Source: Chloroflexota bacterium (GTDB lineage Bacteria > Chloroflexota > Anaerolineae > Anaerolineales > VGOW01). From it: a stretch of DNA of 33,636 nt. Positions 23,845 to 31,436 of this stretch are shown here, one piece after another. How positions within the stretch are numbered: the first letter of the stretch is position 1; every line of letters begins with the position of its first letter. The notes beneath the pieces were generated by a model, which was not told the origin of the DNA, ran no database searches, and was given only the letters and a program-made list of their open reading frames with translations. The DNA lies in NCBI GenBank assembly GCA_016197225.1, contig JACPWC010000124.1, forward strand, positions 1-33,636, in the 5' to 3' direction. A program made the position numbers and the translations under genes.

Positions 23845-25469
23845 GGGAGGTGCGCCGCTGAATTTTCCTTCAACGTTATTTCTCGCGGCGCAACTTTACG
23901 CGACAGGCCATAAAAAACGTGAAAGTCGCCAATAGATGTTTCGTTGTATGTCACTCCTAAACGGTCAAATTCAGATCGAAGCCGCCCATCGAGTGGCGGG
24001 TGATTGGTAGTGATGTAGGCCGCCCGGTCGCTGGCGGCTACCGCCGCAGTGTAGGGCCGGTAGCGATCATCGCGGGTTGTATAACTGAAATCGAGATGAT
24101 AAGGCAGCGCCGCCGAGCAAAGAATGGTCTCGTTCGAAAGAAAGGCGATCGGAAATGTCACCCAGTAATTGCTGTAGCAACGAGTCTCGCCCTGCGCTTT
24201 CAGGAAATCAATCACGGCTGGCAGGTCGCGCTGATCCACTTGCGCCACTTCGTCGAACTGGGTGGTGAAGCCGGGTGGGAAATTGAGCATGGCGTCCGCG
24301 TTGCCCCAAAGGTTGAAAGAGAGGATCAAAGCCAACAAGGCTACGGCGGCTCGTGGGTATTCGCGGCGGGCGCGATTCAACAGGTCGGCAATGAAGAGAG
24401 CCATTGGCGTTGCCAGCGGCAAAAAATATCGGCCCGACGGATCGGCTCCGAACGGTGTGACAATGAAGGCGACGACGACGACGATACAGATGCTGAGCAA
24501 CAACGCTCGCTTCCAATCATGCAAACTCAATTTGGCCGCCCGCCCGACAGCGCCCATAAACAACACTAGCACTATTGGCGCAAGCGGCAGGGCCAGCCAG
24601 CGCACTGCCCAGGGCGGGCGAAGGCCGATGATGACCGGCAAGCCTAACACGACGAAGGCAAATAGATGTAACAGCGGCCCGCTGGAAGCATTGGCAATCG
24701 CCGAGCCGCCCAGTTCGCTGATAGTCTCCGCCCCAAACAGCGTAGCCCACCACCACGGCGCACTGCCAAGCGCAAAACCCATCAGAGCCGACAAATAATT
24801 CGCTACAGAGTCCACAGAGAGCACGAAGAAAAATCGTGTTGTTTCTTTGCGATCCCTGTGTTCTCTTTGGTGAAGAATCAGCGCAATGCCAATTGGCAGA
24901 AGATAGACTCCGAGCAGGCCAAACGCCCAAAAGCCGAACCCGGCCAACACCCCAAACAACAGCCATTCAAGGTAGGGGCGGCCCTGTGTGGCCGCCCTTT
25001 CCCGCAGCCGGATCGTCCATAACAACAGCACGTTGCCAATCAATAGCGTCTCGCCGTAGCCGCCGAGCGTGGCGGTCGTGTACAGCGTTTCCAGCACTGT
25101 CGGCACGGCCAGCAGAAGCACGGCGGCAGTCGCCGTCCAGCGGTCGGCAAAAATTTTGAGTCCGAGCAGGTAAGTCGTTGCAACCGTGCCAAGATAAAGC
25201 GCCGCCTGCACAACCCGAATCGCCAACACACTCTGGCCAAAGAGCAAAAACGCGCCGGCAATCAGCCAGGCATCCAAACTGCCCAGATACGCCTGCCCAT
25301 AAAAAAACACCGGGCGCTCGCCCTGCAAAATGTGCCGCGCCATCAACGCCACCACTGCTTCGTCGGCGTTGAAAGGCGTGACATCCAGAACCAGGATGAC
25401 GGCCTTCAATCCGGCGGCCAGGGTTAGCGCCACCCACAAACCGATATTGTCTCGTATAATCGCTCGCAT
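23841..25469 (-). CDS. GT39-like membrane glycosyltransferase with embedded inverted-repeat elements
   Basis: This is a 542-residue polytopic membrane protein and the first gene of the 11-gene operon. The first segment is followed by VTPFNADEAVVALMARHILQ (Asp36-Glu37) and PVFFYGQAYLGSLDAWLIAG, a pattern of GT39-like proteins. The following loop has TLYTTATLGGYGETLLIGN. About twelve membrane segments and a C-terminal soluble domain (RCYSNYWVTFPIAFLSNETI) follow. Two inverted-repeat elements are carried in frame: 24971-25000 encodes part of RAATQGRPYLEW, and 24801-24875 encodes HQREHRDRKETTRFFFVLSVDS, both unlike membrane-protein sequence. No strong ribosome site precedes ATG 25469, whose first two bases are shared with the divergent start of the plus-strand gene. 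Confidence 0.82.
   Translation of the reverse strand: MRAIIRDNIGLWVALTLAAGLKAVILVLDVTPFNADEAVVALMARHILQGERPVFFYGQAYLGSLDAWLIAGAFLLFGQSVLAIRVVQAALYLGTVATTYLLGLKIFADRWTATAAVLLLAVPTVLETLYTTATLGGYGETLLIGNVLLLWTIRLRERAATQGRPYLEWLLFGVLAGFGFWAFGLLGVYLLPIGIALILHQREHRDRKETTRFFFVLSVDSVANYLSALMGFALGSAPWWWATLFGAETISELGGSAIANASSGPLLHLFAFVVLGLPVIIGLRPPWAVRWLALPLAPIVLVLFMGAVGRAAKLSLHDWKRALLLSICIVVVVAFIVTPFGADPSGRYFLPLATPMALFIADLLNRARREYPRAAVALLALILSFNLWGNADAMLNFPPGFTTQFDEVAQVDQRDLPAVIDFLKAQGETRCYSNYWVTFPIAFLSNETILCSAALPYHLDFSYTTRDDRYRPYTAAVAASDRAAYITTNHPPLDGRLRSEFDRLGVTYNETSIGDFHVFYGLSRKVAPREITLKENSAAHLP
24801..24875. repeat. Intragenic imperfect inverted repeat of the CACAGAGA type
   Basis: Arms 24806-24831 and 24842-24867 pair imperfectly over 26 bases (about 18-19 matches) with a 10-base loop. 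The arms are rich in ACACAG/AGAGA words. Similar CACAGAG-type dispersed hairpins are familiar in many environmental bacterial genomes, mostly between genes. Here it lies in frame inside the GT-C gene 23841-25469. Confidence 0.6.
24971..25000. repeat. Intragenic perfect hairpin of the GTAGGGGCGGCC type
   Basis: GGGCGGCC at 24976-24983 and GGCCGCCC at 24990-24997 form a perfect 8-base stem with a 6-base loop. It is preceded by GGTAG, like the dispersed GTAGGGGCG repeats seen in many bacterial genomes. It is embedded in frame in the GT-C gene 23841-25469. Confidence 0.6.
25455..25460 (+). promoter_or_regulatory. -10 box for a possibly leaderless plus-strand transcript
   Basis: A perfect TATAAT at 25455-25460 ends seven bases before the ATG at 25468, so transcription would begin at or next to the A of the start codon. 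No ribosome site lies before that ATG, which fits leaderless translation. No good -35 was seen. Confidence 0.5.
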
Positions 25470-27081
25470 GGCCGGGAAAGGAAGCTCGAAGTTATCGTTT
25501 GACGTTCGCGCGCTTTTCGCGGGCTGTGCCTCACGTTTTACGCCTTACATCCCTTTCTTTATTTTCGCCCTCGCCCTCTTCCTCCGCCTCCTGCCCGGCG
25601 AGCGCATGGTGGACGACGCTTACATCACCTTTCGCTACGCCCGCAACATCGTCAACGGCCTCGGCTTCGTCTACAACCCCGGCGAGCGAGTCATGGGAAC
25701 TACAACGCCGCTTTACACTCTGCTCATGGCCGGGCTGTCGTTCGTTCTCCGCACCCAAAACTTTCCTGCCCTCGCTCGCTGGGTCAACGCCCTGGCCGAC
25801 GCGGCCACCTGCGCCCTGCTCGTCTCCCTCGGCGAAACATTGAGCGGCCAACGGCGGGTGGGCATCGCCGCCGGGCTGATATATGCCGTCGCCGCCTTCA
25901 GCGTGACGTTTGCCGTCGGTGGCATGGAGACTTCGATCTATATTCTCCTGATCGTTCTCACCGCCCTGCTCTACCTGCGCCAGAACCCCGGTTGGGCCGT
26001 CGCCGCCACCCTGGCCCTCCTTACTCGCCCTGATGCGCTCATCTTCCTTGGCCCTCTCTGGCTCGACTACATCCTTCGCATCCTTCTCAAGCTCCGCAAT
26101 ACGAAATACGGAATTCTCAATTCACAATTCTCAATTCACAAAACAGTTGCTTTCTTCATCTTTCCACTTATCGTTTGGCTCCTCTTCGCTACCTTCTACT
26201 TCGGCACGCCCATCCCGCATTCCATTGCCGCCAAAAGCGTCACCTACCAACTCCAGCCCGAAGAAGCCTTCGTCCGGCTCTGGCAACACTACAGCACTCC
26301 GTTCTACGAGCAGGCCACCCTCTTCAACTTGCCCTACGGAAACTTCTGGCCCCTGCCCGGCATCGTCTTGTACTTATCACTTTATTTGATCAGCGCCCTC
26401 GCTTTCCTCCGCCGCGACTCACGGGCAACCGCCATCCTTCTTTACCCCTGGCTCTACTTCGCAACCTTCGCCATCGCCAACCCTCTCATCTTCCGCTGGT
26501 ATCTCACCCCGCCTCTGCCTTTTTATTTTCTCGGCCTCCTCGGCGGCCTCTCGCATATCGCAAACAGCTTATCGCAACGTCTTACGTCTTACGTTTTACG
26601 TTTCACGTTCCCGGCTCTTTGCGCCCTCTTCATCTTCTTCTCCCTCCGGGCCTGGGTGCTTGCGCCCGATCACGGCCCAGCCCGGCCCGCGCCCGACATG
26701 GCCTGGTTCAAACTCGAGCAACTTTACACGCAAGTCGGCAAGGAACTTGCGCCACAACTCACGGCGCAAACCGTCATCGCCGCCGGCGACATTGGCGCGC
26801 TTGGCTACTTTTCCGGCGCTCGCATTCTCGACACCATCGGTCTCGTCTCGCCCGAATCCGTGCCTTACTATCCTTTGCCAAAAGATCAGCTTGTTATCAA
26901 CTACGCCATCTCCGCCAACCTCATCGCCGACCGCAAACCCGATTACGTCGTCTTCCTCGAAGTTTATGGCCGCAAAACCCTGTTGGCCGATTCCCGTTTT
27001 ACTGCCAACTACACTCTCATCAAAAAGATCGCAACTGACATTTATGGCAGTGACGGGATGCTGGTGTATCAACGCAAGTAA
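25468..27081 (+). CDS. GT-C membrane glycosyltransferase-like protein, DDAY type, with three heptad arrays
   Basis: This is the only plus-strand gene. ATG 25468 gives 537 residues; the open frame reaches 25330, but that extension lies inside the divergent gene. The first segment is followed by GERMVDDAYITFRYARNIVNG (Asp49/Asp50), then GFVYNPGERVMGTTTPLYTL, a pattern of GT39-like proteins. About ten membrane segments follow. The C-terminal soluble domain has AAGDIGALGYFSGARILDTIG and LVSPESVPYY, shared with 7362-8756. Heptad arrays at 25529-25549, 26096-26144 and 26580-26607 encode ASRFTPY, RNTKYGILNSQFSIHKT and QRLTSYVLRFTF. The stop codon abuts the stop of the converging gene 27082-28044. 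Confidence 0.82.
   Translation: MAGKGSSKLSFDVRALFAGCASRFTPYIPFFIFALALFLRLLPGERMVDDAYITFRYARNIVNGLGFVYNPGERVMGTTTPLYTLLMAGLSFVLRTQNFPALARWVNALADAATCALLVSLGETLSGQRRVGIAAGLIYAVAAFSVTFAVGGMETSIYILLIVLTALLYLRQNPGWAVAATLALLTRPDALIFLGPLWLDYILRILLKLRNTKYGILNSQFSIHKTVAFFIFPLIVWLLFATFYFGTPIPHSIAAKSVTYQLQPEEAFVRLWQHYSTPFYEQATLFNLPYGNFWPLPGIVLYLSLYLISALAFLRRDSRATAILLYPWLYFATFAIANPLIFRWYLTPPLPFYFLGLLGGLSHIANSLSQRLTSYVLRFTFPALCALFIFFSLRAWVLAPDHGPARPAPDMAWFKLEQLYTQVGKELAPQLTAQTVIAAGDIGALGYFSGARILDTIGLVSPESVPYYPLPKDQLVINYAISANLIADRKPDYVVFLEVYGRKTLLADSRFTANYTLIKKIATDIYGSDGMLVYQRK
25529..25549. repeat. Heptanucleotide array, TTTTACG family (3 units)
   Basis: Units CCTCACG, TTTTACG and CCTTACA, in codons 21-28 of the plus-strand GT-C gene, just before its first membrane segment. 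It is the same family as 26580-26607 and fairly degenerate. Confidence 0.6.
26096..26144. repeat. Longest heptanucleotide array, GCAATAC/TCAATTC family (7 units)
   Basis: Seven consecutive 7-base units over 49 bases: GCAATAC, GAAATAC, GGAATTC, TCAATTC, ACAATTC, TCAATTC, ACAAAAC. The first units are the reverse complement of the ATTGCGT family and then drift to TCAATTC. It lies in the plus-strand GT-C gene. Confidence 0.85.
26580..26607. repeat. Heptanucleotide array, TCTTACG family (4 units)
   Basis: Units TCTTACG, TCTTACG, TTTTACG and TTTCACG, in the plus-strand GT-C gene near residue 375, between the last membrane segments. Confidence 0.85.
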
Positions 27082-28044
27082 TCAATCCGCTTCATCCAAA
27101 ACATGGCGATAGAACAAAACCCCCAACGGCAATAACATGGCGGCCCTGGTGAAGACGGTGCCATTAGGGCTTATCACCGGAAGCGAGGCAACCACATAAC
27201 CCCACCACGGTAACGGAAAGGCTAACAAGGACAACAAACTATAGGCTGGCGAATAAGGGGAAGCGAGCGCGTTGGCAGCCAATAAAATCAACAACCGCAA
27301 GCGCCGATCTATGCGACCCGACAAAGCGGGAATAAACAACGCCAATGCGAAAGGGCCAATGATCGGCCATAACGAAACGCCAACAGTAATCGAAAGGCCG
27401 TTATCCTGAGTGGCGATGCGCGGCAGGAATTCCATCGGCCACAGCCCCCAGTTGATAAATGTCCAACCAATCACCAGAGCCGTCAGCCAACTTGTGCGCA
27501 ATCGTGTTTTCCAGTCAGGCGTCCACACAAAATATAGCAGGGCTGGCACGAGGCCAATTTGCGGCTTGATCGCCAGCAAAACATAGGCGAGAGTCAGCCA
27601 GATATATTGCTTGCTACGTATCGCGTACCAGCCAAACGCAATACCTAGTACCACTAGCGGCTCTAGTTGCCCAAACGCCAGCATCCAAATTCCTGGATAT
27701 GAGAGGACAAGCCAGATTGGTGAACCGCCGAGCATCCGCGCTGAAGCGTATAAGCTGGTCAGCATGAGCGCCGTAAACACAATATAGCTGGCCGGATTCC
27801 CCAAAAGCGCCAACGGTGTAACAAGAAGTAGCACAAACGGCGGGTTGAAAAAGGTTGGGTGCAACTTCCACGGCTCGTGAACACCGCCAAGCCAGGTCAA
27901 TGCCGGGGCAACGTAATTCTTCTCCCAATCTCTTTCATGATCAGGGATGTTCGGCAACATAACCAACATGGCGATGCTGATTCCCAGATAAACGATCAAC
28001 TCAAGATGGGGAAGTTGGCGATAGCGAGCAATCAAAGATTGCAT
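27082..28044 (-). CDS. GT87/DUF2029-family membrane glycosyltransferase
   Basis: This is a 320-residue polytopic membrane protein when started at ATG 28044, one base after the stop of the methyltransferase gene; ATG 28065 and a longer frame to 28095 overlap that gene and lack ribosome sites. An Asp/Glu-rich first loop (NIPDHERDWEKNYVAPALTWL) is followed by HPTFFNPPFVLLLVTPLALLG, the usual GT87 P-P segment, and AIKPQIGLVPALLYFVW, matching the family KPQ motif. About nine membrane segments are seen. It likely uses a polyprenyl-phosphate sugar. It ends the right-hand operon, converging on the plus-strand gene with no space between stops. Confidence 0.78.
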   Translation of the reverse strand: MQSLIARYRQLPHLELIVYLGISIAMLVMLPNIPDHERDWEKNYVAPALTWLGGVHEPWKLHPTFFNPPFVLLLVTPLALLGNPASYIVFTALMLTSLYASARMLGGSPIWLVLSYPGIWMLAFGQLEPLVVLGIAFGWYAIRSKQYIWLTLAYVLLAIKPQIGLVPALLYFVWTPDWKTRLRTSWLTALVIGWTFINWGLWPMEFLPRIATQDNGLSITVGVSLWPIIGPFALALFIPALSGRIDRRLRLLILLAANALASPYSPAYSLLSLLAFPLPWWGYVVASLPVISPNGTVFTRAAMLLPLGVLFYRHVLDEAD

Positions 28045-28045
28045 A

Positions 28046-28960
28046 TCAAATCTGCTTTCTCGCATAAGCAGTAAACAAGTCCAACGTATTAACAAGCATC
28101 GGCCAACTGCTCAGATTCAGTTTAGCTGCCAGCCACTCTGCCAGTCCGCCGATCCACGGCCCAAACGCCGCTCGCACCCGCCCGGCCAGATAGCCCAAAC
28201 GCAAATAGCGGCCCTGCGTATGATCGCGCAAATACACAAAGCCTGCTTTCTCCAACATGGCCCGCAAGGTGGCCCGCGAAAAAAACACGACATGCATCTC
28301 CATCAGAAACGGCCAGCGCCCGCCCATCACCTTCGCCGTCAGGCTGCCAATATCAATGGTGTGGATCACAATCGTCCCGCCCGGCTTGAGCAAGCGAAAG
28401 GCATGGGCAACTTCGCACAGGGGATCGTCAAAGTGCTCGATCACATCCCACATGGTGATCACGTCAAATGACTCATCGGGCCACCCGCCATTTGCCAGAG
28501 TTCCCTGTTTCACCGCCAATCCGTTTTGTTGGGCATGCCTTGCCGCCCAGGTTGACGGTTCGATGCCCTCAGCGGCCCAACCGGCCTCAGTTGCCACTTC
28601 CACGAAGATGCCTGTGTAAGCGCCTACATCCAGCAAGCGCCGCCCAGCCGGCTCGCCGGTGAGGCGATGCAACGGTTTCAGATGTTTACGAAATGTTGCC
28701 ACCCGTCCTGCTTGTTCCTGCAAGTAAAGCGGGTCTTCAACGGCTTCATAAGCCTGCAAGACAGCTTCGCCAACGCCGCGCGGGTTGGCAAACACCAGTC
28801 CGCACTGCTCGCATTGCACAATTCGATAATGCTGGCCGTAGTCGGGCGAAGTGCAATTGAACGCCGACCCGGCTTTTATTTGATGCGTTTCCGGTAGAGT
28901 GGCCGGATACAACTCGCGGCTCTGCTCCGAGCCACACAGATTGCAAGAAACATACTTCAT
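28046..28960 (-). CDS. Zinc-ribbon class I SAM methyltransferase
   Basis: This is a 304-residue cytoplasmic protein. The N-terminus has two Cys pairs, CNLC at 6-9 and CEQC at 50-53, forming a likely zinc ribbon (the CEQCGLVFANP block is typical of this group). The methyltransferase domain follows with motif I LLDVGAYTGIF (109-119), an acidic strand end (GIEPS) and a post-motif DVITMWDVIEHFDDP. LLKPGGTIVIHTID follows. The family methylates sugars or lipid-linked glycans in many surface polysaccharide clusters. It starts at ATG 28960, overlapping the stop of the GT4 gene (ATGA). Confidence 0.88.
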   Translation of the reverse strand: MKYVSCNLCGSEQSRELYPATLPETHQIKAGSAFNCTSPDYGQHYRIVQCEQCGLVFANPRGVGEAVLQAYEAVEDPLYLQEQAGRVATFRKHLKPLHRLTGEPAGRRLLDVGAYTGIFVEVATEAGWAAEGIEPSTWAARHAQQNGLAVKQGTLANGGWPDESFDVITMWDVIEHFDDPLCEVAHAFRLLKPGGTIVIHTIDIGSLTAKVMGGRWPFLMEMHVVFFSRATLRAMLEKAGFVYLRDHTQGRYLRLGYLAGRVRAAFGPWIGGLAEWLAAKLNLSSWPMLVNTLDLFTAYARKQI

Positions 28961-30060
28961 GATGATTTGTTGATCGCTTCCTTATAAACTGCTTCAAATT
29001 TTTCCATCGCCGTCGGCCAGTCAAATTTAGCCGCCGTCGCTTTTGCCGCCGCGCTCAACTGTTGCTTTTGATCTGGAGGCAAGCTGGACGCCTGAACCAG
29101 AGTTCGGGCCGCAGAGACGGCGTCACGGTAGTCAGCCAGGAATCCATTCTGCCCGTTGATGACCACATCGCGGAATGCTTCGATGTCGTTCACCACCGGA
29201 ATTAGTCCGGCGGCCATCGCTTCCAGCAATGCCAACCCGAATCCTTCGTAGGAGGCCGCACTCAAAAAAGTTTCTGCCGCGCCAAGTTCGGCGCGCAAGC
29301 CGGCGTCGTCAATCTCGCCCGTCCAGCGCGCGGCGCTGGCGATGTTCAATTCGGCGGCCTGTTGTTCAAGTTCGGCGCGAAGGTAGCCGTCGCCGACCAC
29401 GACGAGTGATAGGTTGGGCTGAAGCTCACGAGCGCGGGCGAACATTTGCAACAACACGGGCAGATTTTTGTTAGGGGCCAGACGGCCCACAGTAATTACT
29501 CGCCCCGGCACAGGCCGGTGTTTAACCGATGCAAATGCTGTGTAGTCAATCGCATTGTCAATTCGCACGGCGCGGCCCGCGTGAGTCGCAAACTTGCGTT
29601 CGTCGCTGGCGCTGCTGGGGATGACAATTGCCTTCCGCAATGAGCGCGCCGTGATCAGGTTGAAATGCAATCGTTTGAGGGCGGCGTGATCGGCGGTATG
29701 AAAGAAGCCGCCGTGCGTGGAGACGACGAGTGGGCGACGATGAAGGAAGTGCGCGGCGGCCAGAAAGTCCAAAAAGAAATCGGTGTTGTGAATGTGAATC
29801 ACGTCGAAGTGTCTGGCGAGGCCCAGCACGCCGGGAGCGGCAAAGAAGAGTGGGCCGCCCACGAAGGGCAAACGGTGAACGGGGAGGCCGTTCACCATTT
29901 CGTGGGCGGCAAGGGTGCCGCGCTCGTGCCAGAGCCGGTTCAGCGTGCCAATCTCGACAGTGTGGCCGCAAGCCGCCAACCGCAAGGCGAGGTCGGCCAC
30001 AAATCGTTCGACGCCGCCCACCGAGGGGTAGTATTGGCGACAGATGTGAAGAATTTTCAA
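28957..30060 (-). CDS. GT4-family glycosyltransferase
   Basis: This is a cytoplasmic or membrane-associated GT-B-fold transferase of 367 residues that uses a nucleotide sugar. TTG 30060 is chosen as start: it overlaps the preceding stop as TTGA, GGAG lies six bases upstream, and the protein then begins with the family N-terminus (KILHICRQYYPSVGGVERF). The longer frame to 30129 would enter the preceding gene. The C-terminal domain carries YEGFGLALLEAMAAGLIPVV with the E-x7-E motif (Glu272, Glu280), followed by NGQNGFL. Acceptor unknown. It lies between a GT-C gene and the methyltransferase, consistent with one glycan pathway. Confidence 0.9.
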   Translation of the reverse strand: MKILHICRQYYPSVGGVERFVADLALRLAACGHTVEIGTLNRLWHERGTLAAHEMVNGLPVHRLPFVGGPLFFAAPGVLGLARHFDVIHIHNTDFFLDFLAAAHFLHRRPLVVSTHGGFFHTADHAALKRLHFNLITARSLRKAIVIPSSASDERKFATHAGRAVRIDNAIDYTAFASVKHRPVPGRVITVGRLAPNKNLPVLLQMFARARELQPNLSLVVVGDGYLRAELEQQAAELNIASAARWTGEIDDAGLRAELGAAETFLSAASYEGFGLALLEAMAAGLIPVVNDIEAFRDVVINGQNGFLADYRDAVSAARTLVQASSLPPDQKQQLSAAAKATAAKFDWPTAMEKFEAVYKEAINKSS

Positions 30061-31436
30061 CTCGCACTCCGTGTCGCACGCGCTAACACCGCGCCCGCGC
30101 CGATCCACATCAATGGCTCGACCACCCAATGATACCGATCCAGGTTAGCGAGGAAGATCGCGTGCGAGATCGCCGTAAGCAAGATCGCCATGAGTAGCGT
30201 GTAAGTCCAACCGCGTTTTTGCGAATCGGCGCGAAGAAACCAAACGCCGAAGAAGAATAGTGGCGTTAAAATGATTCCGCGATCACGAACCGTCCGACTC
30301 AAAAACGCCATTGCGCCATTGAGAGGCGGCCAGCTTTGATTCCAGCGCGGATCGTCTGGCAGAGACGCGCCCACTGCCTCAACTGCCCATTGATTGACCG
30401 CCGTGCGTCCATCACGAGTAGATAAACTTTGCGATAAAAAATTTGCCGCTTCATCGTGGCGGCGGTCACTGATTCCAAAGAAATAGCCAACGCCGCGAAT
30501 GGCGGCGACACCGTAGTTGAATGGATTCACTTTGATGCTTTCGATAGCGTAGTTCATGAAAATTTGATCGGCTTCGGCAATCGTGTAAGTGCGATCCGAA
30601 AGTATGTCGGCGCGGATTCGCCAACCACTCATCTGACTCGCATCTTGTGTTTTGTATTGCGCGTAGCGTTCACGATAAAGATCAAACGCGGGGAAGTCCG
30701 GGTTGAACACATCATCCATATGTTGATAAATCCACCACTGCGTTCCCGTCACCGGCGAAATAGTCACGCGACCTGTGGCGCGATAGACATACAATAACCA
30801 GGGGGACAGGACGAACAACACCAGCGCGACATACATCACGGCGCGAGTTAACAAACTTTTGAGCGCCTTTCGCTTCACGCCTAGCGCCAGCATGATCGGC
30901 GGCGCGATGACGAAGCCCGCGAGCGATGGGCGCGTGAGCACAATGGCGCTGCCCAACAACGCCAGCCACATCAACATGATCCATTTGGGTTTGGATGTGT
31001 GCATCCATAACCCCCACGCCCACGCCACCAACAGAGTCGTGGCTAACGTTTCGGTCATCAAATAGTTTTCAAAAAAAACCAACGGCGGGTAGAGCGCGAT
31101 GATGACACCTAACACCAAACCGATCCGCGCTGAATAAAGACGGCAGCCAAGATCGGTGGCGAGCGCGACGGTAATCACACCCAATACCGCATGAAAGAGA
31201 GTCACCATCCACGGCGATGCAGAAATGCGTAACGCTTCGCCAAGCAACATCGGATACAGCGGCGCCCGAAAAGGCAACAGCAAATCCCACGAGGCATGGT
31301 CGCGCCAATTGAGCGCCATTTGATAATAGGCAATGGAGTCGGGTGTGAGCAACAAAGGCGTAACGCTGTGAGTCATAAAACGCACAATGACAGCTATTGC
31401 GCTGGCGCTGAGAATGCACCACTTATGAGCGTTCAT
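30057..31436 (-). CDS. GT39-like membrane glycosyltransferase
   Basis: This is a 459-residue polytopic protein when started at ATG 31436, which overlaps the GT2 gene by 14 bases; a TTG at 31466 is a less likely start. The first segment is followed by LLTPDSIAYYQMALNWRDHASW (Asp33) and FRAPLYPMLLGEALRISASP. The loop FFENYLMTETLATTLLVAWAW is typical of this GT39-like group, where Glu in the MTE motif is conserved. About ten membrane segments are seen; unlike other cluster members, a long loop (about residues 235-305, VTGTQWWIYQHMDDVFNPD onward) lies in the middle. It directly follows the GT2 gene, so it may use the lipid-linked sugar made by it. Confidence 0.82.
   Translation of the reverse strand: MNAHKWCILSASAIAVIVRFMTHSVTPLLLTPDSIAYYQMALNWRDHASWDLLLPFRAPLYPMLLGEALRISASPWMVTLFHAVLGVITVALATDLGCRLYSARIGLVLGVIIALYPPLVFFENYLMTETLATTLLVAWAWGLWMHTSKPKWIMLMWLALLGSAIVLTRPSLAGFVIAPPIMLALGVKRKALKSLLTRAVMYVALVLFVLSPWLLYVYRATGRVTISPVTGTQWWIYQHMDDVFNPDFPAFDLYRERYAQYKTQDASQMSGWRIRADILSDRTYTIAEADQIFMNYAIESIKVNPFNYGVAAIRGVGYFFGISDRRHDEAANFLSQSLSTRDGRTAVNQWAVEAVGASLPDDPRWNQSWPPLNGAMAFLSRTVRDRGIILTPLFFFGVWFLRADSQKRGWTYTLLMAILLTAISHAIFLANLDRYHWVVEPLMWIGAGAVLARATRSAS

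Noticed and set aside
26175-27038. 287-codon open frame on the plus strand in another frame of the gene 25468-27081
   Set aside because: Arg/Pro/His/Leu-rich shadow with no recognisable domain, inside a well-supported coding frame.
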